Below are positions 54,433-63,454 of a DNA stretch of 64,000 nucleotides, piece after piece. This DNA is from Bacteroidales bacterium (lineage in GTDB: Bacteria; Bacteroidota; Bacteroidia; Bacteroidales; UBA932), in contig JAKSJP010000013.1 in the NCBI GenBank assembly GCA_024398105.1, forward strand, positions 1 to 64,000, in the 5' to 3' direction. Under the pieces are notes generated by a model that had not been told where the DNA came from, did not search any database, and saw only the letters and a program-made list of their open reading frames with translations. Position numbers and translations under genes: made by a program. Position 1 is the stretch's first letter. Each line of letters begins with the position of its first letter.

Positions 54433-55293
54433 ATGAAATTTATATATCGATTATTGAAGATAGCAGTTCTGGTAGTGGTCCTGTTATGTTGTGCAAAACT
54501 GCTGACTTCTCAATTTGGCCTATTCAGGAAAGCGTCAGGATTGTTTGAACATAGAGTTGTCCCGACGAATATCATTGTCCAGAAGTCAAGTAAAATAGCG
54601 CGACTTGTTACAGCAAGATTCAATGATGATTTTGCTGAAGTCAGAAAAGAGTATTATGTTACCTGGTTCGAAGACAAGGACGGGAATTGGATGCTTTTGG
54701 ATTCAGTACTTGCGTATAAAGATGCAAAAGGGTATTTCCCGGAAAAGACAGTTATAAAAGATTTTTTCTCATATTTGCCGAAACTTGAAGATGATTATTT
54801 TACTGAAGAAACTGGCAATAAAATCTGTTATATATTTACCGGGGCGAGTGTGAGAGCAGGTTATGATCTGTCCAAAATCAAAGAAGATGGACTCCGTGTA
54901 CATGGAGATACTCTTGTGGTGGACCTTCCTCCTGTTGAGATTTTTGATGTGGTTTTGAATCCGAAAAACTATACTGTCTTTGATCGCGTTGGAAATTGTT
55001 GGACTCCAGAAGTGGAGAATGAAATTTTCTCCGAGGTGGAAAAAGACTTAAAGAAGAAAGCTATTGATAAAGGAATCCTGGATTTGGCAGAAAGCTCTGG
55101 AATGGATAAGCTTTATATGCTGTTTGAATCTTTTGGCTATGACCATGTGATTTTCAATCATTATGAAGAACAAGATGAAATGATCGATGATGAAAAAGTT
55201 CCTGTTGTATCAGATCGTGAAAAGACAACATTGGATAATGAGCAGATGACACGAGATGATGAACAGATAACACTACAAGTAGATAAAGATTAG
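54433..55293 (+). CDS. DUF4230-like membrane protein
   Basis: A 286-residue protein with one N-terminal membrane anchor (about 5-25), a DUF4230-like core (KIARLVTARFNDDF, VRAGYDLSKI, LVVDLPPVEIFDVVL) and an acidic, low-complexity tail (residues 245-286, rich in Asp, Glu and Thr). It shares the VTLPPVKV/VVDLPPVEI signature with the previous gene. AT-rich like its neighbours, which suggests acquisition from elsewhere. Confidence 0.68.
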   Translation: MKFIYRLLKIAVLVVVLLCCAKLLTSQFGLFRKASGLFEHRVVPTNIIVQKSSKIARLVTARFNDDFAEVRKEYYVTWFEDKDGNWMLLDSVLAYKDAKGYFPEKTVIKDFFSYLPKLEDDYFTEETGNKICYIFTGASVRAGYDLSKIKEDGLRVHGDTLVVDLPPVEIFDVVLNPKNYTVFDRVGNCWTPEVENEIFSEVEKDLKKKAIDKGILDLAESSGMDKLYMLFESFGYDHVIFNHYEEQDEMIDDEKVPVVSDREKTTLDNEQMTRDDEQITLQVDKD

Positions 55294-55297
55294 TCAC

Positions 55298-55987
55298 ATG
55301 CCCCTCAACTCCGCCCTCCGAATCCTCTATGCATCAGCATTGCCTGGCCTTTCCCAGATGTATGCTTCTCTGGATTCGGAGGGCGTGACTGATTATGTCG
55401 GCCCGCTTCTGATCCACTGCTGGGAGGACAGATATCTGGCATCCCGACATAGACTCATGATCTTCGGGCAGGAGACCTACGGCTGGTACGAGGACTACAT
55501 GCGTACGGGAAAGGACGTGGATGAGTGTCTGAAGCAATACGAGGATTTCAGGTTGGGGGAAGGCTACAGCTCGCTCTTCTGGCAGTACGCGCATCTTCTT
55601 AACGAGAAGATCAACGGAAAGGACGATCTGAATTTCGTGTGGGCCAATGTCAACCGCTTCGGTGTGGATGGGGCGGGGAAACCAGACCAGAGAGTGCTGG
55701 ACAATGAAGTCAGATACTTCAACGTCCTTCCATCTGAGCTGGAAATACTCAAGCCGGACATCTGCATATTCCTTTCCGGACCGTCATACGACGGAGATCT
55801 TGCAAGAAAACTCCCCGACCTGAAGATACTGCCATTCCAGGACTACCCACTGAATGAAGCCGCCCGACTGCAGTCGAGCCACCTTCCATTCCATTCGTAC
55901 CGCACATACCACCCAGGCTATGGCAACCGGTACAAGGACTGGTATCTTGAACTGCTTGATAAGATTGTCTCATTGGTGTCATATTAG
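55298..55987 (+). CDS. Uracil-DNA-glycosylase-fold-like protein
   Basis: A 229-residue soluble protein. FGQETYGW (56-63) resembles the GQDPYH loop and YHPGY (204-208) the HPS loop of the UDG superfamily, in the right order and spacing; ILKPDICIFLSGPSY is like the central strand. I infer a UDG-like fold but not an activity, since key residues differ. It starts 4 bp after the DUF4230 gene but returns to the GC content of the surrounding genome. Confidence 0.5.
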   Translation: MPLNSALRILYASALPGLSQMYASLDSEGVTDYVGPLLIHCWEDRYLASRHRLMIFGQETYGWYEDYMRTGKDVDECLKQYEDFRLGEGYSSLFWQYAHLLNEKINGKDDLNFVWANVNRFGVDGAGKPDQRVLDNEVRYFNVLPSELEILKPDICIFLSGPSYDGDLARKLPDLKILPFQDYPLNEAARLQSSHLPFHSYRTYHPGYGNRYKDWYLELLDKIVSLVSY

Positions 55988-56278
55988 CCGTGCTTGTCCG
56001 CAGCTGAACTTGCAACCTGAAATTCACCTTCCACGCGAAGTGGTCTCTCAAGCGTGTGAAAGCCATATCAGTGTGGAAGGTGAGGCAAAATCTCCTCACC
56101 TTCCACCAAATGATGCCTTAAAAGGTATTCAGGGCAGGACTGGTGTGGAAGGTGATTTTCGGGTTTTGGGTACGCTATCCAAAAACTGGACAGTCCAATT
56201 TCATTATCCGAAGCAGCATGCAGAGCCGAGCAACTTTGTGGATTATAATTCGCATATTTTGCGAAATAATAAGGGAAG
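55988..56278. other. Gene-free 291-bp gap with inverted-repeat units
   Basis: Between the convergent UDG-like and heparinase-like genes. The left half is filled by two 60-bp hairpin units (56024-56155). The right half (56167-56278) shows no gene, terminator or promoter I can support. Confidence 0.7.
56024..56155. repeat. Two tandem 60-bp units with 11-bp inverted ends
   Basis: TCACCTTCCAC at 56024 and 56096, and its reverse complement GTGGAAGGTGA at 56073 and 56145. Each unit is 11 + 38 + 11 bp, and they are 12 bp apart (period 72). The two 38-bp inserts are equal in length but not similar in sequence, while the ends are identical. A partial copy lies at the right window edge. Confidence 0.8.
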
Positions 56279-58225
56279 CTATCTGCCCACAAGCCTGCTC
56301 CTGAACACAACCTTTTCGCCTCCCTTGACCCTGGCCTCGAAGCCGCAGATGCTGTAGGCGTCCGAATCCGATGGGAAGAGGCGGTAGCTGACGCGGGCCT
56401 TGGACTTCGTCCGCAACAGGACCATGGTACCTTCGTTCTCGAGCCTGATCCCTTTTCTGCTGATCGTCACATTTGCCGGCGTCACGAATGACCACCTTAT
56501 CTCGGCGTTCTTTCCAGGAAGTGCGCTCAGGCAGTCCTCGACTGTCAGGCTGCCGTTCTCGTCGACCCAGATACGGCGCTCAGCTCCGGAGAGCTCTCCT
56601 TCGTAGAGACTGCTGAGATCCATGACGGCTCCGTATTGATCATCAGTTGCTTTGAGGCTTCCTTCTGAAGTTGGACTGATAGTTTCAGTGATTATCGCTT
56701 TCCCTTTGATATTGAAGTTCTTACCATTGACAGTGATGGTACTGTGTCCCTCGTTGCTCATCGTCTGGAACTGCCATCTGAGAGACTCCTGCGACATGTC
56801 CCAGAGGTCGCCTCCTTGCTCAGCACAGGCCTTCTCCAGCTCGGTGTACGAGGCCCTGCTTGGATCGATGGCCCAGGTCTTTCCGAATGCGTCATAGACA
56901 AAGCTGCCGCCATCCATATGGGCATGGTTGGTCGTAGGGGAGCCTCCCTTTATTCCAAGATAGAAGTCGCTGCCTTTGACCATCATCAGCGGCAGATCAT
57001 CGAGCCTGTCCTGAGTGCCGTAGTTGACATAAGTCTTTGTCTTTTCATCGGATAATGCCTGTTGACTTGCAGCATCCTCTGGCATCCTCAACGCATACAT
57101 CATCAGCAGAGGCAGCAGTCTGAACTCAGATGAGTCCGAATACTTGCCTTCAGAGAGGAGAGACAATTCCTGATCGATGAGGCTCCAGTCGCCGAACTGC
57201 CAAGCGAAGTACCAGAGGGGATATGCCGGCTTCAGCTCGTCGATATTGTCCGAGTAGTTGAAGATATGCCCGTTTGGCCTTGAAATGTTTCCGTTTGGTC
57301 TATAGGTCAATTGCTTATACCGTGCAGTCTTATCAAATCCTTCAACTGAACTCAATCCATGGTCTGAGCCAGTGGCGGACTCAAATGCGGAGAGCAGAAT
57401 AGCCTGGAACATATTGCCATAGCTCCAGTAGTTAGGGCCTTCAGCATAGCATCCCTCTGGGGAATAGATCGTCTCCATCGTTCTTCGGTTGCTCCAGATG
57501 GCATCAGTAAGGATCCTCTGTACAGTCGAATCCCGCTTCTCGTCTGTCTTGGCATCTCCCCGGATTGCCAGCGCTGCAGTTGCTAGTCCTGCGTTGCAGA
57601 CCTGGTTCCAGTTGCCTTCAGACCAGTAGAACCAGGCAGCATTCTCATCGGCGGCGGGATCGAAGGCGTTCCTCTCAAGGGCCGACACAATGGCAGAGCG
57701 GTCATCGTCTGAGAGCTCGTCGAAAAGCCAGTCATAGGCGATGCCGACGCCCAGCGCCATTTCAGCAGCATCAAGGAAATGGCGTTCCGCATTCCATGAG
57801 CTGAAATTACAGACAGTCCTTAGGTCGAAGGTAGCATGGTCCAGGTATCTTCTGTCCTTTGTGAGGCGGTAGGCATAGCTGCAGAAAAGCAACCTTTCGA
57901 GGGCGAGACGGGATGTCTCGAGCATTCGCAGGCCGCTTGCGTCGAACACCATCTGAACAGGGGAGAAATCGGCTGAAATCTCCTCGGCTCTGGACATTAT
58001 CAGAGCGTTGAGGGTCGCTGAAATACCAGTCTTTTCCCTTATGATCTCAAACTCCGAATCCGTCAGGAACAGCCTTGGATGTGCGCCTGTAACTGCTTTG
58101 TCTTCAGTAAATAAAACAAAGTTGTTTATACTGTTAACATTTTTGTTAGCCAGGGACTGCTGAGCAAAAATGGCAACACTCGTCAGGAGTGCTGCCATTA
58201 AAGTCAATAGTCGCTTAAAAAGCAT
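56279..58225 (-). CDS. Heparinase II/III-like polysaccharide lyase
   Basis: A 648-residue secreted protein (signal peptide ending near IFAQQ). An N-terminal alpha/alpha toroid (about 80-370) is followed by the heparinase II/III beta-sandwich with NHAHMDGGSFVYDAFGKTWAIDPS, which carries the usual histidine and metal-binding region. It would cleave uronic-acid-containing polysaccharides such as glycosaminoglycans or alginate. It starts 14 bp after rny on the same strand, so it may be read from the rny transcript. Confidence 0.85.
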   Translation of the reverse strand: MLFKRLLTLMAALLTSVAIFAQQSLANKNVNSINNFVLFTEDKAVTGAHPRLFLTDSEFEIIREKTGISATLNALIMSRAEEISADFSPVQMVFDASGLRMLETSRLALERLLFCSYAYRLTKDRRYLDHATFDLRTVCNFSSWNAERHFLDAAEMALGVGIAYDWLFDELSDDDRSAIVSALERNAFDPAADENAAWFYWSEGNWNQVCNAGLATAALAIRGDAKTDEKRDSTVQRILTDAIWSNRRTMETIYSPEGCYAEGPNYWSYGNMFQAILLSAFESATGSDHGLSSVEGFDKTARYKQLTYRPNGNISRPNGHIFNYSDNIDELKPAYPLWYFAWQFGDWSLIDQELSLLSEGKYSDSSEFRLLPLLMMYALRMPEDAASQQALSDEKTKTYVNYGTQDRLDDLPLMMVKGSDFYLGIKGGSPTTNHAHMDGGSFVYDAFGKTWAIDPSRASYTELEKACAEQGGDLWDMSQESLRWQFQTMSNEGHSTITVNGKNFNIKGKAIITETISPTSEGSLKATDDQYGAVMDLSSLYEGELSGAERRIWVDENGSLTVEDCLSALPGKNAEIRWSFVTPANVTISRKGIRLENEGTMVLLRTKSKARVSYRLFPSDSDAYSICGFEARVKGGEKVVFRSRLVGR

Positions 58226-58239
58226 ATTTGGGGATCGGC

Positions 58240-59784
58240 TTACTTGGCGTATGCTACCGATCTTGTTTCGCGGATGACGGTAATCTTCACCTGACCTGGG
58301 TAGGTCATCTCGTTCTGGATCTTGAGAGCGATGTCTGATGAGAGTGCTGCTGCCTGCTCGTCGCTGACCTCTTCTGCACCGACGATCACTCGGAGCTCAC
58401 GACCGGCCTGGATGGCATAGCTCTTGGTAACACCTGGGTAAGAAGCTGCAAGCTCCTCCATGCCCTTGAGACGCTTGATGTAGCTCTCGATTACCTCACG
58501 ACGTGCACCAGGACGTGCGCCTGAGATAGCATCGGCTACCATGACGATAGGTGAAAGGATAGATGTCATCTCTGTCTCCTCGTGGTGGGCACCGATCGCG
58601 TTGCAGATCTCCGGTCTCTCCTTGTACTGCTCAGCGAGCTTCATACCGAGAAGTGCGTGTGGAAGCTCAGGCTCATTCTCAGATACCTTACCGATATCGT
58701 GGAGGAGACCTGCTCTCTTGGCTGCCTTAGGGTTGAGTCCAAGTTCAGAAGCCATGACGGCACTGATGTTCGCAACTTCACGTGAGTGCTGGAGAAGGTT
58801 CTGTCCGTATGATGAACGATACTTCATTCGTCCGATGAGTCTTACGAGCTCCATGCTCATGCCGTGGATGCCGAGGTCGATACAGGTCCTCTTACCTGTC
58901 TCGAGAATCTCGTCCTCAAGCTGCTTCTGGACCTTTGTGACGACTTCCTCGATACGTGCCGGATGGATACGTCCGTCGATTACGAGCTGGTGGAGAGCAA
59001 GTCTTGCGACCTCTCTTCTGACTGGGTCGAATGCTGAAAGGAAGATTGCATCAGGTGTGTCGTCAACTACGACCTCGACGCCTGTAGCAGCCTCGAGAGC
59101 CCTGATGTTACGTCCCTCACGACCGATGATCCTACCCTTGATCTCGTCGTTCTCGATAGGGAAGGTAGTCACTGCGTTCTCGATTGCGGTCTCTGTGGCA
59201 GTTCTCTGGATCGTATTGATGACGATGCGCTTAGCCTCCTTAGTCGCGGTGAGGCGAGCCTCGTCCATGGTGTCGTTGATATATGCCTGAGCCTCGGTCC
59301 TTGCCTCAGCCTTCATGTTCTCCATGAGCATGTTCTTGGCCTCAACAGCAGTCATTCCTGCAATCGCCTCGATCTGCTTGTTGACCTCAGAACGGAGCCT
59401 GTCATATTCCTCAGCCTTCTTCTCGAGGTTCTCCTTCTGTGCGTTGAGGCTCTGCCTTGCGCTGTCAGCCTCCTTGATCTTGCGCTGGAGATTGTCTGTC
59501 TGCTGGTTGAGAGTGTTCTCCTTCTGCTTGAGACGGATCTCGATCTCCTTCAGCTGGCTGTTCTTGTCAGCGACCATCTTCTCGTGCTCGGACTTGAGCT
59601 GGAGGTATTTCTCCTTTGCCTGAAGCATCTTCTCTTTCTTGATGTTCTCAGCCTCGAGCTCTGCTTTCTCGATGATCTGTTCCTTCTGTCCCTTGAGGAC
59701 CATCCTGCGGATAGCTATATAGATCGCAATGGCTACAACTGCGCCGATTGCTATTCCGATAAGTAACCAAATAATTGAGTTCAT
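58240..59784 (-). CDS. rny: Ribonuclease Y
   Basis: A 514-residue endoribonuclease. N-terminal membrane anchor (1-28), long coiled coil (30-190), KH domain ([19 protein letters not shown]) and HD domain (HDIGK) with the C-terminal hydrolase helices. It starts mRNA decay at the membrane. The start at 59784 gives the standard [14 protein letters not shown] anchor. Confidence 0.97.
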   Translation of the reverse strand: MNSIIWLLIGIAIGAVVAIAIYIAIRRMVLKGQKEQIIEKAELEAENIKKEKMLQAKEKYLQLKSEHEKMVADKNSQLKEIEIRLKQKENTLNQQTDNLQRKIKEADSARQSLNAQKENLEKKAEEYDRLRSEVNKQIEAIAGMTAVEAKNMLMENMKAEARTEAQAYINDTMDEARLTATKEAKRIVINTIQRTATETAIENAVTTFPIENDEIKGRIIGREGRNIRALEAATGVEVVVDDTPDAIFLSAFDPVRREVARLALHQLVIDGRIHPARIEEVVTKVQKQLEDEILETGKRTCIDLGIHGMSMELVRLIGRMKYRSSYGQNLLQHSREVANISAVMASELGLNPKAAKRAGLLHDIGKVSENEPELPHALLGMKLAEQYKERPEICNAIGAHHEETEMTSILSPIVMVADAISGARPGARREVIESYIKRLKGMEELAASYPGVTKSYAIQAGRELRVIVGAEEVSDEQAAALSSDIALKIQNEMTYPGQVKITVIRETRSVAYAK

Positions 59785-59846
59785 ATATATATAATAGTTA
59801 TTGCCTTAATTGTTTCTTTGCTTTAGACTGAGTGGTATAAAACAAT

Positions 59847-59876
59847 GACCGTCAGCCTATTGCTAAGCGGACGGTC
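59847..59876. other. Hairpin upstream of rny
   Basis: GACCGTC (59847-59853) and GACGGTC (59870-59876) form a 7-bp stem. On the minus strand it follows the 6S-like RNA terminator and is followed by ATTGTTTTATA, so it could be a second terminator or part of the rny leader. Confidence 0.4.
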
Positions 59877-59891
59877 TGTAAAGTCAATATG

Positions 59892-60072
59892 AAAAAAGCC
59901 GTTAACCACAAGTCAGAAAAATCTTTTTGACAAGATTTGGGCTCAGTGATAGTTCTGTAATCCATCGTCTTCCGAGGAAGATCCCCGTGAGGGTCACCAT
60001 GGCCCGCCATCCCTATCTCTAGTTACCCGGTTCAGAAGAACTTCGTTGTTTTCAGCTTCCGGGTCAACGGCT
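59892..60072 (-). ncRNA. ssrS: 6S-like RNA candidate
   Basis: Minus strand, about 181 nt. AGCCGTTGACC at the 5' end (60072-60062) pairs with GGTTAACGGCT at the 3' end (59907-59897), followed by a run of six Ts as terminator. Further pairings GATAG/CTATC and GGGT/GCCC extend one long irregular hairpin with an open centre, as expected for 6S RNA. It directly follows zapA, the gene that precedes ssrS in many bacteria, and nothing in the 286-bp gap codes for protein. Its 5' end overlaps the zapA stop by 2 nt. Another conserved Bacteroidales RNA class is the alternative. Confidence 0.55.
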
Positions 60073-60358
60073 ACTTTTCAATATTCTCTATGTAGTTCTC
60101 AATATCCCTGTGGAGGCCTGTGGCTTCTTCCATCGCCATGTTGAGCTTCTCCGAAAGGGTTATGCTGCTGATGCTTTCGTTCAGTGCTACAAAAGCCAGG
60201 ATATCGACCATGCTCCTGCCTGGGAACTTAGTATTGTATCCAGATATCTTCCTATTGATCACATTGGCCGCAAGACGGATTCTCTCCTCGTCCTTCGGTG
60301 TCGGCGCGTTCATCACGTAATCACGCTCAGCGATCCTTATCTTGATTTTCTGGTCCAT
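60071..60358 (-). CDS. zapA: Cell division protein ZapA
   Basis: A 95-residue protein with the ZapA-type N-terminal motif (KIRIAERDYVMNAPTPKDEERIRLAANVIN in outline) and a C-terminal coiled coil. It cross-links FtsZ filaments at the division site. Its gene follows the coiled-coil partner gene by 3 bp. Confidence 0.9.
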   Translation of the reverse strand: MDQKIKIRIAERDYVMNAPTPKDEERIRLAANVINRKISGYNTKFPGRSMVDILAFVALNESISSITLSEKLNMAMEEATGLHRDIENYIENIEK

Positions 60359-60361
60359 ACA

Positions 60362-60634
60362 CTATTTCTCCAACAGGGAAATGCAACGATCCATTTCCTT
60401 GATCAGTTTTTCAATCTTCTCTTTTGCACCGGAATTGTCGCCGGTAGATGTGGTAAAGGCTTCAGTCAGCTTGAGATTATCTACTTGTCTTTCCAGATCA
60501 ATAATCCGCTTCTTACAGGTCTCATTCTCAGCCTTGCTTGCCTCAAGAGCCTTTGACAACTGGATACGTTGCGCTCTTTCGCCCTCATAGAGAGCGACGA
60601 GCTTTTCAAAGTCCTTCTTGATGTCTTCAAGCAT
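60362..60634 (-). CDS. Coiled-coil protein paired with ZapA
   Basis: A 90-residue protein that is almost all coiled coil (RIQLSKALEASKAENETCKK, RIIDLERQVDNLKLTEAF). Position and make-up resemble ZapB-like partners, but sequence identity cannot be shown. First gene of the zapA operon, with a clear promoter. Confidence 0.7.
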   Translation of the reverse strand: MLEDIKKDFEKLVALYEGERAQRIQLSKALEASKAENETCKKRIIDLERQVDNLKLTEAFTTSTGDNSGAKEKIEKLIKEMDRCISLLEK

Positions 60635-60662
60635 TTCTGCAGATTTTAACCCGTAATCATCG

Positions 60663-60693
60663 CAAATGTAAGAATAAAAAACTTCATATCCAA
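60663..60693 (-). promoter_or_regulatory. Promoter of the zapA operon
   Basis: On the minus strand TTG (60693-60691), 20-bp spacer, TACATTTG (60670-60663), 28 bp before the ATG at 60634. The transcript could run through zapA into the 6S-like RNA. Confidence 0.75.
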
Positions 60694-60742
60694 TCGGTTT
60701 TAACGGCGATTTTCGCTAAATTGCAAGGCAAACATACACCAG

Positions 60743-61906
60743 ATGAAAAAGTTTAAGTTCGGTCTTCTGCCAAGAATCATAACCGCCATAATCCTGGGCG
60801 TCGTTTTCGGCCTCTTCCTGCCGCTCCCGCTCGTCAGGATTTTCGCGACATTCAACAGCATATTCAGCAACCTTCTTCAGTTCATGATACCGCTGATCAT
60901 CTTCGGTCTCGTGACTCCGGCGATAGCAGACATAGGCGAAGGAGCGGGAAAGCTACTGCTCATAACCGTGGTCGTGGCCTATCTCGACACCGTGTTTGCG
61001 GGCTGCTTCTCGTACGTCACCAGCGTCTCGGTCTTCCCGTCACTGATCGACAGCAGCCAGAAGGTCGATGTCGCTGAGATCGCCACCTCGGTCGACCCGT
61101 TCTTCACGATCTCCATTCCTCCGGTCATGGAAGTGATGTCGTCACTTGTGCTCGCGTTCATGGTAGGTCTCGGAGTGGCCTTCTTCGGATCTTTGAACCT
61201 GAAGAGCCTCTGCAAGGAGTTCAAGGACATCGTCGCCAAGGTCATAGAGGTCGCGATAATCCCACTCCTTCCGATCTACATCTTCGGCATTTTCCTGGGT
61301 ATGACCTATACAGGACAGGTAGTCAAGGTACTTGAAGTATTCCTTGCAATAATCGGTGTCATCTTCGCTATGCATGTGGTACTTCTGGTGTTCCAGTATT
61401 GTGTCGCAGGAGCTGTCTCCGGCAAGAATCCATTCAAGCTTCTCGGCAACATGATGCCTGCATATTTCACAGCCCTCGGAACTTCGTCATCGGCCGCGAC
61501 GATACCCGTCACCCTTGAAAGGACGGTCAAGAACGGAGTCAGCGAGGAAGTCGCAGGATTCACCGTCCCGCTCTGCGCTACCATCCACCTTTCGGGCAGC
61601 ACACTCAAGATTGTAGCCTGCTCGATCGCCCTGATGATGATGCAGGGAATGCCGTTCGATTTCGGTACCATGCTCGGTTTCATAATGATGCTCGGTGTAA
61701 TGATGGTCGCTGCCCCTGGCGTGCCGGGAGGTGCGATCATGGCAGCCCTGGGCATACTTTCAACCATGCTCGGCTTCGGAGAGCAGGAGCAGGCCTTGAT
61801 GATTGCACTATATATTACGATGGACAACTTCGGAACCGCATGCAATGTGACAGGCGACGGAGCCATCTCTATCGTGATGGATAAATTTTTTCAAAAAAAG
61901 TCTTAA
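60743..61906 (+). CDS. Dicarboxylate/amino acid:cation symporter
   Basis: A 387-residue DAACS-family transporter with about eight hydrophobic helices and two re-entrant loops. The serine-rich loop ALGTSSSAATIPVTL and the later VPGGAIMAAL and DNFGTACNVTGDG contain the substrate- and Na+-binding residues of the glutamate/aspartate/succinate carriers. Uptake would use the Na+ gradient. Its stop codon lies within the putative ECF promoter of the next operon. Confidence 0.92.
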   Translation: MKKFKFGLLPRIITAIILGVVFGLFLPLPLVRIFATFNSIFSNLLQFMIPLIIFGLVTPAIADIGEGAGKLLLITVVVAYLDTVFAGCFSYVTSVSVFPSLIDSSQKVDVAEIATSVDPFFTISIPPVMEVMSSLVLAFMVGLGVAFFGSLNLKSLCKEFKDIVAKVIEVAIIPLLPIYIFGIFLGMTYTGQVVKVLEVFLAIIGVIFAMHVVLLVFQYCVAGAVSGKNPFKLLGNMMPAYFTALGTSSSAATIPVTLERTVKNGVSEEVAGFTVPLCATIHLSGSTLKIVACSIALMMMQGMPFDFGTMLGFIMMLGVMMVAAPGVPGGAIMAALGILSTMLGFGEQEQALMIALYITMDNFGTACNVTGDGAISIVMDKFFQKKS

Positions 61907-61927
61907 CATTTTCCCGACATGTCCGTC
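61905..61927 (+). promoter_or_regulatory. Putative ECF-sigma promoter
   Basis: AAC (61905-61907), 16-bp spacer, CGTC (61924-61927), the general -35/-10 layout of ECF-sigma promoters; no TAnnTTTG box is seen nearby. A hairpin GTGA-GCGG/CCGC-TCAC (61934-61959) follows in the leader. The operon encodes an ECF sigma factor, so self-activation is likely. Confidence 0.5.
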
Positions 61928-61999
61928 TTTAGTGTGAAGCGGCCTTGGAACCGCCTCACGGACTGACTTATTAATCAATAAATATATACAGACCAGACT

Positions 62000-62515
62000 A
62001 TGAAAAAGTTCATTTTGACTATGATGATCGCGCTTGTTCTTCCGCTTTGGAATGCGGATGCGCGCAAGAAGGACATGTCGGACCTCACGGCTCTTATCAA
62101 GGAGTACAAAAGCTATGATTCTTTTGACTGCGTATCAGTCGGAGGCGTTCTTCTTTCACTTATGAGATCGATGGTGAGGTCTGAAGCTGCCGGCGATCCG
62201 GACGCAATGGCAGCTCTCAGTCTTCTCAAAGGCATCAACCACATCACCGTAGCTGACTATGACGACTGCCCGTCTGACATCAAGGCGTCGTTCGTCTCAA
62301 GAGCCACAGCTATCCTGGGATCATTCGAAATGCTCATGGAGGCAAAGGATTCAGAGAGCAGCGTCGTGATCTATGGCAACATGAGCCATAATGCCGAAAT
62401 CCTCAACGATGTGATCGTGTACGCACCTCAGGACGGAGCTCTGATCTGCATCGAAGGAAAGATCTCGATGAGCGATCTTGGCACAATCATGGAAAGTACA
62501 AAGAAGAAAAAGTAG
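62000..62515 (+). CDS. DUF4252 protein (first)
   Basis: A 171-residue secreted protein (signal peptide ending near ADARK). DUF4252 proteins are beta-rich, envelope-associated and usually encoded beside ECF sigma factors in Bacteroidetes. It shares with the second copy at 63455 the segments FEMLMEAKDSES and ALICIEGKISMSDL. The sigma gene starts 3 bp after its stop. Confidence 0.85.
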   Translation: MKKFILTMMIALVLPLWNADARKKDMSDLTALIKEYKSYDSFDCVSVGGVLLSLMRSMVRSEAAGDPDAMAALSLLKGINHITVADYDDCPSDIKASFVSRATAILGSFEMLMEAKDSESSVVIYGNMSHNAEILNDVIVYAPQDGALICIEGKISMSDLGTIMESTKKKK

Positions 62516-62518
62516 GCG

Positions 62519-63022
62519 ATGACCAGCGAAGAGTTCAGAAGGATATGGCTGCCGCTCTCTGACAGTTTCTATCGGACGGCATACTATATCCTGGAGTCAG
62601 AGGCCGACGCGAAGGACGCGGTTCAGGACCTCTATGTGAAGCTCTGGAACTCGAAAGATTCACTGGATGGAATCCTGAAACCTCAGACCTACGGGATATC
62701 GGTCCTGCGCAATCTCTGCCTTGACCGTCTGCGGCATAGGAAAGTAGCCAGGACCGAGAGCATGGACGAGGGAATGCCGGTCGCTTCGGATGAAGCTCCA
62801 CCAGATAGGAGGATGATTGAAAAGGATACCCTTGGGAAGCTGAAAGACCTTATAGAAAAACTTCCGGACAAGCAACGGACAGTGTTGAAACTCAGGGTGT
62901 TCGAGGAAATGGATTATGACAAGATAGCTGAAGTTACAAAACTCAGCGAAGTGAATCTGAGAGTGCTGTTGAGCGCGGCAAGGAAAACATTGAGAAACAG
63001 TTTAGGATATGAAAAGAATTGA
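62519..63022 (+). CDS. ECF-type RNA polymerase sigma factor
   Basis: A 167-residue sigma-70 family protein with region 2 (SFYRTAYYILESEADAKDAVQDLYVKLW in outline) and region 4 (LPDKQRTVLKLRVFEEMDYDKIAEVTKLSEVNLRVLLSAARK). It lacks regions 1 and 3, as ECF factors do. Its last codons overlap the next gene by 14 bp, the usual layout for a sigma/anti-sigma pair. Confidence 0.93.
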   Translation: MTSEEFRRIWLPLSDSFYRTAYYILESEADAKDAVQDLYVKLWNSKDSLDGILKPQTYGISVLRNLCLDRLRHRKVARTESMDEGMPVASDEAPPDRRMIEKDTLGKLKDLIEKLPDKQRTVLKLRVFEEMDYDKIAEVTKLSEVNLRVLLSAARKTLRNSLGYEKN

Positions 63023-63440
63023 AGATATTGAAAAGATGGAGATCTCAGATCTTGAGAGTGCTTCCATGGATGAGAAGGTCAAAGTTCCAGATGGCCTTGG
63101 CCAGGATATCGACGCGCTCCTTTCGTCTCTTGAACTCTCTGAAAAGATACTCGTTGAAGATCCGGCTCCATCAGTCAGGCGCCAGTTCAGGCCGGCAGTA
63201 TGGCTCAGGGTATCAGGTATTGCGGCTGCAGCTGCAGTCCTCATCGGAATCGGAGTATCGCTTGACTCAAGGAACAAGGCACTTGTCGACACCTTCGACG
63301 ATCCAGCACTTGCATACGCCCAGCTTGAAAAGGCGATGATGAAGATCGGAGGAGGCCTCAAGGACGGAATCAACAGTGTCCAGAAGGGGAATGAATGTAT
63401 CGAGACCCCGATAGAGATAATTAACCAGACACTTAAATAA
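63009..63440 (+). CDS. Membrane protein, probable anti-sigma factor
   Basis: A 143-residue protein: cytoplasmic N-terminus (1-64), one membrane helix (about 66-84, VSGIAAAAAVLIGIGVSL) and a short external part. No zinc-type anti-sigma motif is seen. Overlap with the sigma gene and the topology suggest an anti-sigma role; this is an inference. Confidence 0.65.
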   Translation: MKRIEDIEKMEISDLESASMDEKVKVPDGLGQDIDALLSSLELSEKILVEDPAPSVRRQFRPAVWLRVSGIAAAAAVLIGIGVSLDSRNKALVDTFDDPALAYAQLEKAMMKIGGGLKDGINSVQKGNECIETPIEIINQTLK

Positions 63441-63454
63441 AGAAAAATCAGACC

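Noticed and set aside
56024..56155. Possible CRISPR array
   Set aside because: The repeats are 11 bp and alternate in orientation, only two units exist, and no cas genes are nearby. The same holds for the tandem units at 34.5 kb.
61934..61959. Hairpin as terminator of the symporter gene
   Set aside because: The stem has a mismatch and no T-run, and it lies downstream of the ECF-type promoter. It is more likely part of the leader of the next operon, though this is not certain.
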